DNA of 64,000 nt, from the NCBI RefSeq assembly GCF_001879105.1, contig NZ_MLCF01000011.1:1-64000 (forward strand), written 5' to 3'. The number at the start of each line of letters is the position of its first letter. Within the stretch, counting starts at the first letter, position 1. Below are positions 54,277 to 62,929 of the stretch, in pieces. The stretch comes from Mangrovactinospora gilvigrisea. Its GTDB lineage: Bacteria > Actinomycetota > Actinomycetes > Streptomycetales > Streptomycetaceae. The notes beneath the pieces were generated by a model, which saw only the letters and a list, made by a program, of their open reading frames with translations, was not told the DNA's origin and did not search any database. Made by a program: the position numbers and the translations under genes.

Positions 54277-55497
54277 ATGCCCGAGGCCGTCATCGTCGCC
54301 ACCGCCCGCTCGCCGATCGGCCGGGCCTTCAAGGGGTCGCTGAAGGAGCTGCGCCCGGACGACCTGGCCGCGACCGTCGTCCGCGCCGCCCTGGACGAGG
54401 TCCCGGAGCTCGACCCGCACGACATCGACGACCTGATGCTCGGCTGCGGCCTGCCCGGCGGCGAGCAGGGCTTCAACATGGGCCGGGTGGTCTCCACCCT
54501 GCTCGGCCTGGACGACCTGCCCGGCTGCACCGTCACCCGGTACTGCGCCTCCTCGCTGCAGACCACGCGGATGGCGCTGCACGCGATCCGGGCCGGCGAG
54601 GGCGACGTCTTCGTCTCGGCGGGCGTGGAGTGCGTCTCGCGCGCCGTGAAGGGGACGTCCGACACCCTCCCGGACACCCGCAACCCGCGCTTCGCCGAGG
54701 CCGAGGCGCGCAGCCTGGCCCGCGCCGAGGCGGGCGCGGAGACCTGGCACGACCCGCGCCGGGACGGCCTGCTGCCGGACGTCTACCTGGCGATGGGCCA
54801 GACCGCGGAGAACCTGGCGCAGGCCAAGGGCGTCACCCGCGAGGAGCAGGACGCCTTCGGGGTGCGCTCCCAGAACCTCGCCGAGAAGGCCATAGCGGAC
54901 GGCTTCTGGGCCCGCGAGATCACGCCGGTGACGCTGCCGGACGGCACCGTCGTCGCCAAGGACGACGGCCCGCGGGCGGGCGTCACCGCCGAGGGCGTCG
55001 CCGGGCTGAAGCCGGTCTTCCGCCCGGACGGCACCGTCACCGCCGGCAACTGCTGCCCGCTCAACGACGGCGCCGCGGCCGTGGTGGTCATGTCCGACAC
55101 CAGGGCCCGCGAGCTGGGGCTGACGCCGCTGGCCCGGATCGTGGCCACCGGGGTCTCCGCGCTCTCCCCCGAGATCATGGGCCTCGGGCCGGTGGAGGCC
55201 TCCCGCCAGGCGCTCTCCCGGGCCGGGCTGAGCGTCTCCGACATCGACCTGGTGGAGATCAACGAAGCCTTCGCCGCCCAGGTCATCCCCTCCTACCGGG
55301 AGCTGGGCATCGACCTGGACCGGCTGAACGTCAACGGCGGGGCGATCGCGGTGGGCCACCCCTTCGGGATGACCGGCGCCCGGATCACCACCACGCTGAT
55401 CAACTCCTTGCAGTGGCACGACAAGCAGTTCGGGCTGGAGACCATGTGCGTGGGCGGCGGCCAGGGCATGGCCATGGTTCTGGAGCGGATGAGTTGA
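54277..55497 (+). CDS. Acetyl-CoA C-acetyltransferase (thiolase)
   Basis: A 406-residue thiolase II. The acyl-accepting C90 sits in [19 protein letters not shown]361 in [17 protein letters not shown], and C391 in [17 protein letters not shown], completing the active-site triad. It condenses or cleaves acyl-CoAs in fatty-acid degradation or acetoacetyl-CoA formation. Length and motif order are normal. ATG at 54277. Confidence 0.95.
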   Translation: MPEAVIVATARSPIGRAFKGSLKELRPDDLAATVVRAALDEVPELDPHDIDDLMLGCGLPGGEQGFNMGRVVSTLLGLDDLPGCTVTRYCASSLQTTRMALHAIRAGEGDVFVSAGVECVSRAVKGTSDTLPDTRNPRFAEAEARSLARAEAGAETWHDPRRDGLLPDVYLAMGQTAENLAQAKGVTREEQDAFGVRSQNLAEKAIADGFWAREITPVTLPDGTVVAKDDGPRAGVTAEGVAGLKPVFRPDGTVTAGNCCPLNDGAAAVVVMSDTRARELGLTPLARIVATGVSALSPEIMGLGPVEASRQALSRAGLSVSDIDLVEINEAFAAQVIPSYRELGIDLDRLNVNGGAIAVGHPFGMTGARITTTLINSLQWHDKQFGLETMCVGGGQGMAMVLERMS

Positions 55498-55561
55498 CGC
55501 GCCGGGCGGCAGCCGGGCGGGCGGCGGGGCGGCGGGGAACCCGCAGGACGGCGGGGTCGTT

Positions 55562-55587
55562 GGTGGCGTGGGGAACACCACGCCACC
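55562..55587 (+). terminator. Terminator after thiolase
   Basis: GGTGGCGTGG pairs with CCACGCCACC around GGAACA, 65 bp downstream of the thiolase stop codon; perfect ten-base arms. Confidence 0.8.
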
Positions 55588-55634
55588 GCGAAGGGCGCAC
55601 CGCGGTGTGATTTAGGACAAAAAGGACCCTTTAC

Positions 55635-55662
55635 CCCTGGTGCGACGACTTCAACCGTCGCA
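55635..55662. promoter_or_regulatory. Inverted repeat upstream of the gene at 55722
   Basis: TGCGACG and CGTCGCA flank an eight-base centre in the AT-richer leader. It could be an operator or part of the 5' untranslated region. No regulator is linked. Confidence 0.4.
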
Positions 55663-55721
55663 CTGTGGAGTAGACCAATATGTCCGTTCCGCCCGGGCCC
55701 CGCCTTACGAGGAGAACCGCC

Positions 55722-56465
55722 GTGAAGCTCGCTCGCCTGCTCATCGCCGTGCCCGTCGTCGCCGCCGGTATCGCCGCGGCCGCGCGGGGTCTCCGCCACA
55801 CCGTCCGGTCCGCCGTCGCGGCGGAATTCGCCGCCGAGCGGGACCGCGAGTCCGCCGAGGCCCGCGCCTACTGGAACGAGCAGCGGCGGCGCGAGCTGGA
55901 GGACGAGGCGGGCATGCCCGAGCAGCGGATAGCGGTCGACGACCTGCTGCCCCTCGACGCCGACATGGACCCGGAGTTCGCCGCGGCGCTGCGCCACGCG
56001 CTGGAGGACATCGCCGACTCCGACCTCGCCGGCCCGGCCGTCCCCCCGGCGGCCGCGGGCACCGGCCCCGACGCCGGCCCCGCCGGCCCGGGCGTCCCCG
56101 ACCCCATGCGGCACCCCTCCAACCCGGCCTGGGTGCCGAACACGCCCGACCAGGCGTGGACCGAGCGGCGCCTCACCGAGCTGTGCGCGCAGGGCACCCC
56201 GCTGGCCGACGTCCGCCCGGGCCCGCTGGGCACGCTCGACCTCTACGTCTTCGAGGACGAGACCACGCTCTGCGTGATCCCCGGCGACCGCGAGGTCACC
56301 GAGCGCCTCGTCGACGCGCTGCGCGCGGGCCACGCGGTGCGGATGCTCGGCGGCTCCACGATCGCGGGGTCCTTCGCCCTCACCTTCGAGATCGCCGCCC
56401 CCGACACCCCCGACGCCCCCGCCGTCTACCTCCTGGCGGACCGCGTCGTCGCCTCCGCCCAGTAG
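55722..56465 (+). CDS. Membrane-anchored protein of unknown function
   Basis: A 247-residue protein. N-terminal hydrophobic segment [22 protein letters not shown] follows the GTG start and would anchor it. A long charged helix comes next ([29 protein letters not shown]), then a Pro/Gly-rich linker and a ~90-residue domain ([21 protein letters not shown]...[30 protein letters not shown]). I do not recognise the fold. The GTG at 55722 has GAGGAG upstream; an ATG at 55680 lacks one. Confidence 0.72.
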   Translation: MKLARLLIAVPVVAAGIAAAARGLRHTVRSAVAAEFAAERDRESAEARAYWNEQRRRELEDEAGMPEQRIAVDDLLPLDADMDPEFAAALRHALEDIADSDLAGPAVPPAAAGTGPDAGPAGPGVPDPMRHPSNPAWVPNTPDQAWTERRLTELCAQGTPLADVRPGPLGTLDLYVFEDETTLCVIPGDREVTERLVDALRAGHAVRMLGGSTIAGSFALTFEIAAPDTPDAPAVYLLADRVVASAQ

Positions 56466-56495
56466 GCGGACCGCGCCCCGTCAGGGGCGCGGCGG

Positions 56496-56816
56496 CTACG
56501 CGCGCCCCAACAGCTCCGTCACGCGCCCCAGTTCCGCCGCCACGACCCCGCCCGCGTCGTCGCGGCCCCGGGCCGCCTCGACCAGGTCGTGTCCGGTCAC
56601 CGCGATCTGATCGCCGATCACGAACCCGCCCTCGTCGGGAACCTCCGCCCCCGCCTCCACGCCCTCCAGCCCGGCCGCGGCGGCGGCCAGCGCGCGGGCG
56701 ACGGCGAGCCCGTCCCCCGCGAAACGCCGCAGCCTGCTCTCCGGCATCGTGCGGTAGCGGTCCGCCAGCCGGTCGACCGCCGCCGAGAGCGACGCCAGCT
56801 CCTCCTGATTGCCCAT
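56496..56816 (-). CDS. Small helical protein of unknown function
   Basis: A 106-residue protein, mostly helical (ELASLSAAVDRLADRYRTMPESRLRRFAGDGLAVARALAAAAAGLEG). The C-terminal half is charged and lacks membrane segments or known motifs. It is divergent from the DUF4287 gene by 160 bp. ATG at 56816. Confidence 0.65.
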   Translation of the reverse strand: MGNQEELASLSAAVDRLADRYRTMPESRLRRFAGDGLAVARALAAAAAGLEGVEAGAEVPDEGGFVIGDQIAVTGHDLVEAARGRDDAGGVVAAELGRVTELLGRA

Positions 56817-56976
56817 GTCGGCAAGGCTAAGGCGTCCCCAAACCCCCACCCGACGCATGCGTCGCCCCGCGCGCCGGGTCCGCGCCACTTGGCGCCCGCG
56901 GAGGCGACGGGGGGGATTGCCAACAGGTAGCCGCTCAGGCACAGTCAGGTCACGGAACGCTCTACCGGAGGCGCCC

Positions 56977-57207
56977 ATGTCCCATCTCCACTCCGCCGAG
57001 GTCCACGAGAGCATGCTCGCCCGGATCCCCTCAGTCACCGGGCGGGAGATCTGCGACTGGATGAAGGCGGTGGATGACGGTCCAGCACTGCTCCGCATCG
57101 AAGAAAAGGTCACGTACCTGAAGGAGGCCCACAACCTCCCGCACGGTTACGCCAAGGCCCTCGTCCACGAACACGAGATGCGCCGCGCAGCGCGGAGGCT
57201 GCAGTAG
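56977..57207 (+). CDS. DUF4287 domain protein
   Basis: A 76-residue protein matching DUF4287: LARIPSVTGREICDWMKAVDD followed by KVTYLKEAHNLPHGYAKALVHEHEMRRAAR. Such small proteins occur in many actinobacteria; function unknown. It starts at ATG 56977 after a CGGAGG-like site. Confidence 0.85.
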   Translation: MSHLHSAEVHESMLARIPSVTGREICDWMKAVDDGPALLRIEEKVTYLKEAHNLPHGYAKALVHEHEMRRAARRLQ

Positions 57208-57247
57208 CCCACCGAACCGACCGGCCCGCGGCGCCCGCGACCCACCC

Positions 57248-58738
57248 TCAGACTCCTCGGGAAGCGGGCGCCGTCGCCGTGCCCGCCCCGTCCGGCGCGC
57301 CCGCCGCGCCCACCAGCTCGGCGTCCAGCGCGAAGTCCTGCCGGAGCGGTCCGGCCGCCGCGCGCAGCGACGCGCGGTGCACCACCGGATGCCGGCCCTC
57401 GGCGCGGGCGAGCACCAGCAGCGGCCCGTCCGGCAGCCCCGCCACCGCGTAGCGGCCGTCGGCCGCGGTGCGGGTGCGCACCAGCGCGCGGCCCTGCGCC
57501 GAGGTCACGGTGATCACCGTGTCGGGCAGCGGGTGCCCGCGGCCGTCCGTCACCACCCCGCCCAGCTCGGGCTCGGGGGCGCCGAAATCACTGAAGAAGG
57601 CGCGCAGCGCTTCCTTGGAAGGGTGGTGGTGGGCGACGGGCGGGCGCCGCCCGGTGGGCAGCGCGGTGGGGCGGGGCAGCTCGATGTCCGGGTCCTCGAC
57701 GGGCGGTTCGGGCACCGGGACGCCGTCCGCGGCGGCGACCGAGCGGGCCAGCCGGCGGCGCTGCAGCGCGGCGCCGACCGGGAGCAGCAGCAGCGCCGCG
57801 GCGATCCAGGCGAGCAGCACCAGCACGGGGCGGAGCAGCCCGGTGCGGTCGAAGTAGTCGACGGAGCGCAGCGCGTCCACCGCGTTGCCCTGCGGCAGCA
57901 CCGGGTGCAGCGCCCGGAAGAGGCCGGGCACCAGCGGGACCGGGACGACGCCGCCGCTGGCCGGCATCCCCAGGATCATGAAGACCAGCACGGCGGCGCC
58001 GGGGAAGAACCGTCCCAGGAAGGGCACCAGCGCCTGCGAGGTGAGCGACACGGCCATGCAGAGCAGGAAGAGGCAGACCAGCGCGAGGGGTTGGCGCGGC
58101 AGCGCGTCCAGGCCGTAGACGGGGAAGAACCAGCAGATCGCGGCGGTGACCGCGGCGACCCCGGCGTAGGCGGCGAGGCGCCGGCCGAGCCCGAAGCCGA
58201 CGGCGCGCTGCAGGCCGACGACGGCGAAGTAGCAGGGCAGGGTGCAGGCGAGGACGAGGTAGAAGGCGGCGTTGCCGATGCCGTCGCCGGGCGCGGTCGG
58301 CACCAGCTCGGTGAACCGCAGCTGCCCGCCGCCGTGCCGGGCGACGCCGGTGAAGGCCTGCTGCAGCACGGTCTCCAGGGCGGCGCCGTCCGCCTTGGCG
58401 CCGTAGAGCACCAGGTCGCGGCCGTGCACGGCGACGGCGGCGGGCACCTCGTGGTCGAGGACGGCGTGCCGGGCGGCGGCCGGACCGGCGGCGGGGCGCA
58501 GGTCGAAGCCGCCGGGCAGCGCCGCGTCCAGGCCGTGCTGCATCCGGCCCGCGGCGGCCGCGGGGGCGGCGACCGCGACCCGGACGTGGTGCGGCACGGG
58601 GTGGTGGAACGCCACCAGGTAGGAGAAGACGAAGCCGGCGAGGAAGAGCGCCGGCAGCCAGAGCGCCTCGGCGAGGGTGCGGACGCGCGCGGGTGCGGGT
58701 GCTGCGGGTGCTGCGGGTGCGGAAGCAAGGGCTGCCAT
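57248..58738 (-). CDS. ABC-2/DUF3533-like membrane protein with C-terminal carboxypeptidase-regulatory-like domain
   Basis: A 496-residue protein. The first ~370 residues hold a hydrophobic segment near the N-terminus (LWLPALFLAGFVFSYLVAF), a ~130-residue extracytoplasmic loop, and five further spans (NAAFYLVLACTLPCYFAVVGLQ, VLLAWIAAALLLLPVGAALQ). This is like YhgE/DUF3533 or ABC-2 permease proteins. The C-terminal ~110 residues resemble a beta-sandwich regulatory domain (LGGVVTDGRGHPLPDTVITVTSAQGRALVRTRTAADGRYAVAGLPDG). The predicted topology would put that domain on the cytosolic or outer face depending on the span count. It is divergent from the TetR gene by 78 bp. Confidence 0.8.
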   Translation of the reverse strand: MAALASAPAAPAAPAPARVRTLAEALWLPALFLAGFVFSYLVAFHHPVPHHVRVAVAAPAAAAGRMQHGLDAALPGGFDLRPAAGPAAARHAVLDHEVPAAVAVHGRDLVLYGAKADGAALETVLQQAFTGVARHGGGQLRFTELVPTAPGDGIGNAAFYLVLACTLPCYFAVVGLQRAVGFGLGRRLAAYAGVAAVTAAICWFFPVYGLDALPRQPLALVCLFLLCMAVSLTSQALVPFLGRFFPGAAVLVFMILGMPASGGVVPVPLVPGLFRALHPVLPQGNAVDALRSVDYFDRTGLLRPVLVLLAWIAAALLLLPVGAALQRRRLARSVAAADGVPVPEPPVEDPDIELPRPTALPTGRRPPVAHHHPSKEALRAFFSDFGAPEPELGGVVTDGRGHPLPDTVITVTSAQGRALVRTRTAADGRYAVAGLPDGPLLVLARAEGRHPVVHRASLRAAAGPLRQDFALDAELVGAAGAPDGAGTATAPASRGV

Positions 58739-58758
58739 GCTCCGACCGTAGCAAAACT

Positions 58759-58790
58759 TGCAGTCATGCAAACATGCAGGGATGCAATCA
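58759..58790. promoter_or_regulatory. Four-copy 8-bp direct repeat array, likely TetR operator
   Basis: TGCANNNA is repeated four times with exact 8-bp period: TGCAGTCA, TGCAAACA, TGCAGGGA, TGCAATCA, at 58759, 58767, 58775 and 58783. A palindrome TTGCA-GTCA-TGCAA covers the first two. It occupies the middle of the 78-bp divergent intergenic region. Confidence 0.7.
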
Positions 58791-58816
58791 AGGCGTGGAC
58801 GGGTACGGTGGTCGGC

Positions 58817-59407
58817 GTGGACGAACCGGGCCTGCGGGAGCGCAAGAAGGCGGACACCCGGGCGGCGCTGCGCCGCGCGGCGATCGGGCTCTCCCTGGAG
58901 CGGGGGCCGGAGGCCGTCACCGTCAGCGAGATCTGCGCGGCGGCCGGCGTCTCGCCGCGCACCTTCTTCAACTACTTCGCGGTGAAGGAGGAGGCGCTCT
59001 TCGGCTGGGACCGCAGGCTGACCCGGCAGATGATCCGGCACCTGGCCGCCCGCCCGCGGCGGGAGAGCCCGCTCACCGCGGTGCGGCACGCGCTGCTGGA
59101 GACGCTTCCGGAGTTCGGCACCGACGCCGACTGGCCGGAACGCACCCGTCTGATCACCGCGCACCCCGCTCTGCAGGCGCGGCTGGCGCATGTCATCCGC
59201 AGCAGCGAGGAGGAGCTGACCCAGGCCGTCGCGGAGCGCCTCGGCGTCCCCCCGACCACGGTCTATCCGCAGGTGCTGGCCGGTTCGGCGATGACCGCAA
59301 TGCGCTCGGCGTTCGTCGCCTGGACGCCGGAGGACGGCGCCGACGCGCTGCTCACCCTCGTCGGCGAGGCCTTCGACCACCTCGCCGACGGGCTGAAGTC
59401 ACCCTGA
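58817..59407 (+). CDS. TetR family transcriptional regulator
   Basis: A 196-residue TetR protein. The DNA-binding domain is LRERKKADTRAALRRAAIGLSLERGPEAVTVSEICAAAGVSPRTFFNYFAVKEEALF (residues ~6-62). The C-terminal domain is helical and ligand-binding (HAALQARLAHVIRSSEEELTQAV). The GTG at 58817 is preferred; earlier in-frame ATGs at 58766 would enter the 8-bp repeat array. It likely represses the divergent membrane-protein gene and itself through that array. Its end overlaps the convergent MFS gene by nine bases. Confidence 0.9.
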   Translation: MDEPGLRERKKADTRAALRRAAIGLSLERGPEAVTVSEICAAAGVSPRTFFNYFAVKEEALFGWDRRLTRQMIRHLAARPRRESPLTAVRHALLETLPEFGTDADWPERTRLITAHPALQARLAHVIRSSEEELTQAVAERLGVPPTTVYPQVLAGSAMTAMRSAFVAWTPEDGADALLTLVGEAFDHLADGLKSP

Positions 59408-60640
59408 GCGGACCGCGCTCCCGTCGCGCGAACTGCGCGCCGCCGGGCCGGGCTTGGGCGGCGCCACCGCCGGCGCCGCCACGCACGCCGCGGCGATCAG
59501 CGCCAGCACGGCCAGCAGCGCGTGCAGGATGCCGAAGTGCTGCCCCAGCAGGCCCAGCAGCGGCGGCCCCACCAGGAACGCGGCATAGCCCATGGTGGCC
59601 ACCGCGCCCACCCGGGCGCTGGCCCGCTCGGGGTCGTCCGCCGCCGCCGACATGCCCACCGGGAAGCCGAGCGAGGCGCCGACGCCCCACAGCGCGGCGC
59701 CGACGATCACCGCGGGCGGCCAGGAGGTGAAGATGAAGAGCGCCAGGCCGATCGCGGCCAGCAGTCCGGTGCAGCGCACCACCGGCACCCGTCCCCAGCG
59801 GTCCAGCGCGGGGCCGCCCAGCAGCCGGCCGACCGTCATGAAGGCGACGAACGCTGCGTAGGCGAGGGCGCCGCCGGTGTTGTCGAAGCCGTGGCCGTCC
59901 ACCGAGCCCAGCGAGATCCAGTCGTTGGCGGAGCCCTCGGCGAAGGACATGCCGAGCATCACCACGCCGATCAGCAGGATCCGGCGGTCCGCCCACACCG
60001 AGCCCCAGGCGGCGAGCCGGGCGCCGAGGCCGCGCGGGCCGTCCTGCGCCGACTGCCCGCCGCCGGGCAGCTGCTGCGGGAAGTGGCGTCCCGTCACCAC
60101 CACGGAGGCGCCGGCCAGCACGCCGACGATGCCGAGGTGGACGGCGACCGGGACGCCGGCGGCCGAGGCGAGCGCCCCCAGCCCGGCCCCGGCGAGCGTG
60201 CCGAGGCTGAAGGTGGCGTGCAGCAGCGGCATGATCGTCTTTCCGACCTCGCGCTCCACCAGCGCGCCCTGGACGTTCATGGCGACGTCGCAGGCGCCGT
60301 AGCCCATGCCGAAGGCGGCGAGGCCGACGCAGATCAGCGGCACCGCCGGGAAGGCGCTGGCGCCCAGCCCGACGACCACCAGCGCGACCCCGGCGAGGAC
60401 CATGGTGAACCGGATGGTGCGGCGCGGCCCCAGCTTCTGCGTCACCGCGTCCGCGGCCGTCAGCCCGATCACCGAGCCGCCGGAGAGCGAGAGCAGCACC
60501 AGCCCCATGTCCTGGGTGGACAGATGGAGCGAGTCGCGCACCGCCGGGATGCGCGCCACCCAGTTGGCGAAGGCGAACCCGCAGGCGGCGAAGGCGACGA
60601 AGACTGCGTTGCGCCAGGGCCGCAGGGGGACGACGGGCAT
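59399..60640 (-). CDS. MFS transporter
   Basis: A 413-residue transporter with twelve hydrophobic segments. The N-terminus has FVAFAACGFAFANWVARIPAVRDSLHLS, the loop 2-3 equivalent is TQKLGPRRTIRF, and helix 10-11 has GRLLGGPALDRWGRVPVVRCTGLLAA. It resembles the YbjJ/fucose-permease-like MFS group of Streptomyces; substrate unknown. It runs convergent to the TetR gene and upstream in-frame sequence is not MFS-like, supporting ATG at 60640. Confidence 0.88.
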   Translation of the reverse strand: MPVVPLRPWRNAVFVAFAACGFAFANWVARIPAVRDSLHLSTQDMGLVLLSLSGGSVIGLTAADAVTQKLGPRRTIRFTMVLAGVALVVVGLGASAFPAVPLICVGLAAFGMGYGACDVAMNVQGALVEREVGKTIMPLLHATFSLGTLAGAGLGALASAAGVPVAVHLGIVGVLAGASVVVTGRHFPQQLPGGGQSAQDGPRGLGARLAAWGSVWADRRILLIGVVMLGMSFAEGSANDWISLGSVDGHGFDNTGGALAYAAFVAFMTVGRLLGGPALDRWGRVPVVRCTGLLAAIGLALFIFTSWPPAVIVGAALWGVGASLGFPVGMSAAADDPERASARVGAVATMGYAAFLVGPPLLGLLGQHFGILHALLAVLALIAAACVAAPAVAPPKPGPAARSSRDGSAVRSG

Positions 60641-60721
60641 GGGGGCACCTCGGGCTGGGACGGGTCGGCGGGGGTCAGGAGAACGTCGAAGCCCCATCAG
60701 AGCAGAGCCCCGGCCCCCCGA

Positions 60722-61078
60722 TCAATGCCGTTCCCCGTCCGTCTCACCCTCCGGCTCCTGCGGGCCGCCGGCGCGGCGGGTACGCGCCTCGGTGGCGAGC
60801 CCCCCGTCCGCCGCCCGGAAGCCGATCACCGCGGTGGCGCCCGCGCCCGGCGCCGTCACCTGCAGCGCCGACCGCAGCCAGCTGCGGCGCGAGGCCGGCC
60901 GGGAGGGGTCCGCGGCGCGCTCCTCCAGCCAGCCGCGGTCGGCCTTCGCCAGCCGCAGCGCCGCGAAGTACAGCACGTCGTCGTCGTAGATCCAGGGATC
61001 GGTCTCCGGGGTCACCCGCCCCTCCAGATGGTCGGTCACCACTTGGCGGTCCGCCGCGATCCGGTCCTCCGCGCTCAT
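60722..61078 (-). CDS. Small protein coupled to the FAD-dependent oxidoreductase
   Basis: A 118-residue protein without membrane segments. The N-terminal half is acidic (DHLEGRVTPETDPWIYDDDVLYFAALRLAKADRGWLEERAADP) and the rest is basic and Gly/Ala-rich. Its ATG overlaps the stop codon of the upstream flavoprotein gene (ATGA), so the two are co-translated. Function unknown; it may be an accessory or electron-transfer partner of the flavoprotein. Confidence 0.72.
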   Translation of the reverse strand: MSAEDRIAADRQVVTDHLEGRVTPETDPWIYDDDVLYFAALRLAKADRGWLEERAADPSRPASRRSWLRSALQVTAPGAGATAVIGFRAADGGLATEARTRRAGGPQEPEGETDGERH

Positions 61079-62787
61079 GCCGCCCCCTCGGGGTCGGGCA
61101 GGCGGCCGGCCGCGTGGCGGGCGGCGGCGTAGCCGTAGACGAGGCCCTGGCCGATGGTGGCGCCGGGGCCTGGGTAGACCCGGCCGAAGGCGTTGCCGGC
61201 CGCGTTGCCCGCGGCGTAGAGGCCGGGGACGGGGGTGCCGTCCGGGCGCAGCGCCCGCGCCAGGCCGTCGGCCCGCACCCCGCCGCAGGTGCCCAGGTCG
61301 CCCGGGACGACCTGGAGCGCGTAGTAGGGGCCGCGGTCCAGCGGGCCCAGGCAGGGGTTGGGGCGGATCGTCGGGTCGCCGTAGTAGCGGTCGTAGGCGC
61401 TGTCGCCGCGGTGGAAGTCGTCGTCCCGGCCGGCGGCCGCCAGCAGGTTGAACCGGTCGACGGTGGCGGGCAGTTCGGGCAGCCGGACGCGCTCGGCGAG
61501 CTCCGCGACGCTGCCCGCGCGGACCGCCACCCCGGCGTCGTACCAGGCGCGCGGCAGCGGCTGGCGGGGGAAGACCGCGCCGGCCAGCAGATAGCGGTTG
61601 CGGTAGCGCTGGTCGAAGACCATCCACACCGGCAGCTCCCGGCGGATCATCAGCTGACCGGCCGTCATGTAGTTGACCGCCTCGTTCATGAAGCGGCGGC
61701 CCGAGCGGTCCACGATGATCTGGCCGGGCAGCGACCGCTCGGCGAGCAGGATGCCGGGCGCCTTGCCGGGCAGCGGCAGCGCCGGGAACCACCACGCCTC
61801 GTCGAGGAACGCGGTGTCCGCGCCGGCCTGCCGGGCGAGCCCGAGGGTGTCGCCGGTGTTCTCCGGGTTGCCGAAGCACCACGCGGGGTCGAGCTGCGCG
61901 GACTGGTGCCTGTGCCGCAGCTCGGTGTTGCGGTCGAAGCCGCCCGCGGCGAGCAGCACCCCGCGCCGGGCCCGCACCGCCACCCGGCGGCCGCCCCGCT
62001 CCACCACGACGCCCGTCACCCGGCCGTCCTCGACGGCCAGTTCGCGCAGCGGCGCCTCGAACCACACCGGGATCCGGGCCGCCCGCACCGCCGCGAAGAG
62101 CCCCGCGGCGAGCGCCGCCCCGCCGGCCGCGTACTCGCGGCCCAGCGCCATCCCGCCGAGGCCCATGCCGAGCAGCCGCGCCCCGGTGAGCGCCCCGCGC
62201 GGCCTCCGGGCCACCAGGTTCAGCGCCCGGTAGCCGGCGCCGGTGACCGGCATCGGGACGGGCGCGGCGAGCGCCGCGGGCCGCAGCCGGGCGCGGTCCC
62301 GTCCCAGCCGGCGCAGGTCGAACGGCCGCGGCTCCATGGCCCGGCCGACCGCCGAGCCGCCGGGCAGCTCGGGGAAGTAGTCGGCGTACCCTGCCATGTG
62401 CGCGAAGCGCAGCGGGGTGCGGCGGGCGAGCAGCTCCACGGCGGCCGGCCCGTGCTTCAGATGGGTGCCCCAGCGGCTCTCCGGCGTCTCCCCGGCGGTC
62501 GCGTTCGCCAGGTACTCGCGGGCCCTGCCGGGCGCGTCCACCACCCCGGCCCGCCGCAGCAGGCCGTTGCCGGGCACCCAGAAGCCGCCCCCGGACAGCG
62601 CGGTGGAGCCGCCGAAGTACCGGGACTTCTCGACGACCAGCACCCGCAGCCCGGCCTCGGCGGCGGCGAGTGCGGCGAGCATCCCCGTACCGCTGCCGAC
62701 CACCACGAAGTCGAAATCGTTGTCCGTCGGTGCGGCACCGATGTCCGCGGGATCGGCAGTGTCGGGACTGGCGGGGGAATCGGCCAT
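61075..62787 (-). CDS. FAD-dependent oxidoreductase, KstD/fumarate reductase-like
   Basis: A 570-residue flavoprotein. The N-terminal FAD-binding motif is DFDFVVVGSGTGMLAALAAAEAGLRVLVVEKS, then GGSTALSGGGFWVPG, typical of 3-ketosteroid-delta1-dehydrogenases and fumarate reductase flavoproteins. Further marks are LLAAGGFDRNTELR and the C-terminal GTCGGVRAD, ending GLYAAGNAAGNAFGRVYPGPGATIGQGLVYGYAAARHA. A steroid or related enone substrate is possible but not shown. ATG at 62787. It is followed by the overlapping small protein. Confidence 0.88.
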   Translation of the reverse strand: MADSPASPDTADPADIGAAPTDNDFDFVVVGSGTGMLAALAAAEAGLRVLVVEKSRYFGGSTALSGGGFWVPGNGLLRRAGVVDAPGRAREYLANATAGETPESRWGTHLKHGPAAVELLARRTPLRFAHMAGYADYFPELPGGSAVGRAMEPRPFDLRRLGRDRARLRPAALAAPVPMPVTGAGYRALNLVARRPRGALTGARLLGMGLGGMALGREYAAGGAALAAGLFAAVRAARIPVWFEAPLRELAVEDGRVTGVVVERGGRRVAVRARRGVLLAAGGFDRNTELRHRHQSAQLDPAWCFGNPENTGDTLGLARQAGADTAFLDEAWWFPALPLPGKAPGILLAERSLPGQIIVDRSGRRFMNEAVNYMTAGQLMIRRELPVWMVFDQRYRNRYLLAGAVFPRQPLPRAWYDAGVAVRAGSVAELAERVRLPELPATVDRFNLLAAAGRDDDFHRGDSAYDRYYGDPTIRPNPCLGPLDRGPYYALQVVPGDLGTCGGVRADGLARALRPDGTPVPGLYAAGNAAGNAFGRVYPGPGATIGQGLVYGYAAARHAAGRLPDPEGAA

Positions 62788-62847
62788 GCAGCCACCTTAG
62801 GACCGGTCGAACCCTCCCCGCGGGCCGCAGCGGCCCGCGGGCAGTCG

Positions 62848-62929
62848 TGCCCGGAGCGGGACTCGAACCCGCACGGCCTGGCGGCCAAGGGCTTTTAAGG
62901 CCCCCGTGTCTGCGTTCCACCATCCGGGC
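62848..62929 (-). tRNA. bldA: tRNA-Leu(UAA), bldA type
   Basis: The minus strand gives an 82-nt type II tRNA: acceptor GCCCGGA/TCCGGGC, D-arm region GGTGGAACGCAGACAC, anticodon arm GGGGC-CTTAAAA-GCCCT with anticodon UAA, a short variable arm (GGCC-GCCA-GGCC), and T-arm GCGGG-TTCGAGT-CCCGC. The 3' discriminator is A and CCA is not encoded. A UAA tRNA-Leu reads the rare TTA codon and is bldA in Streptomyces. I found no TTA codon in the predicted genes of this window. Confidence 0.93.
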
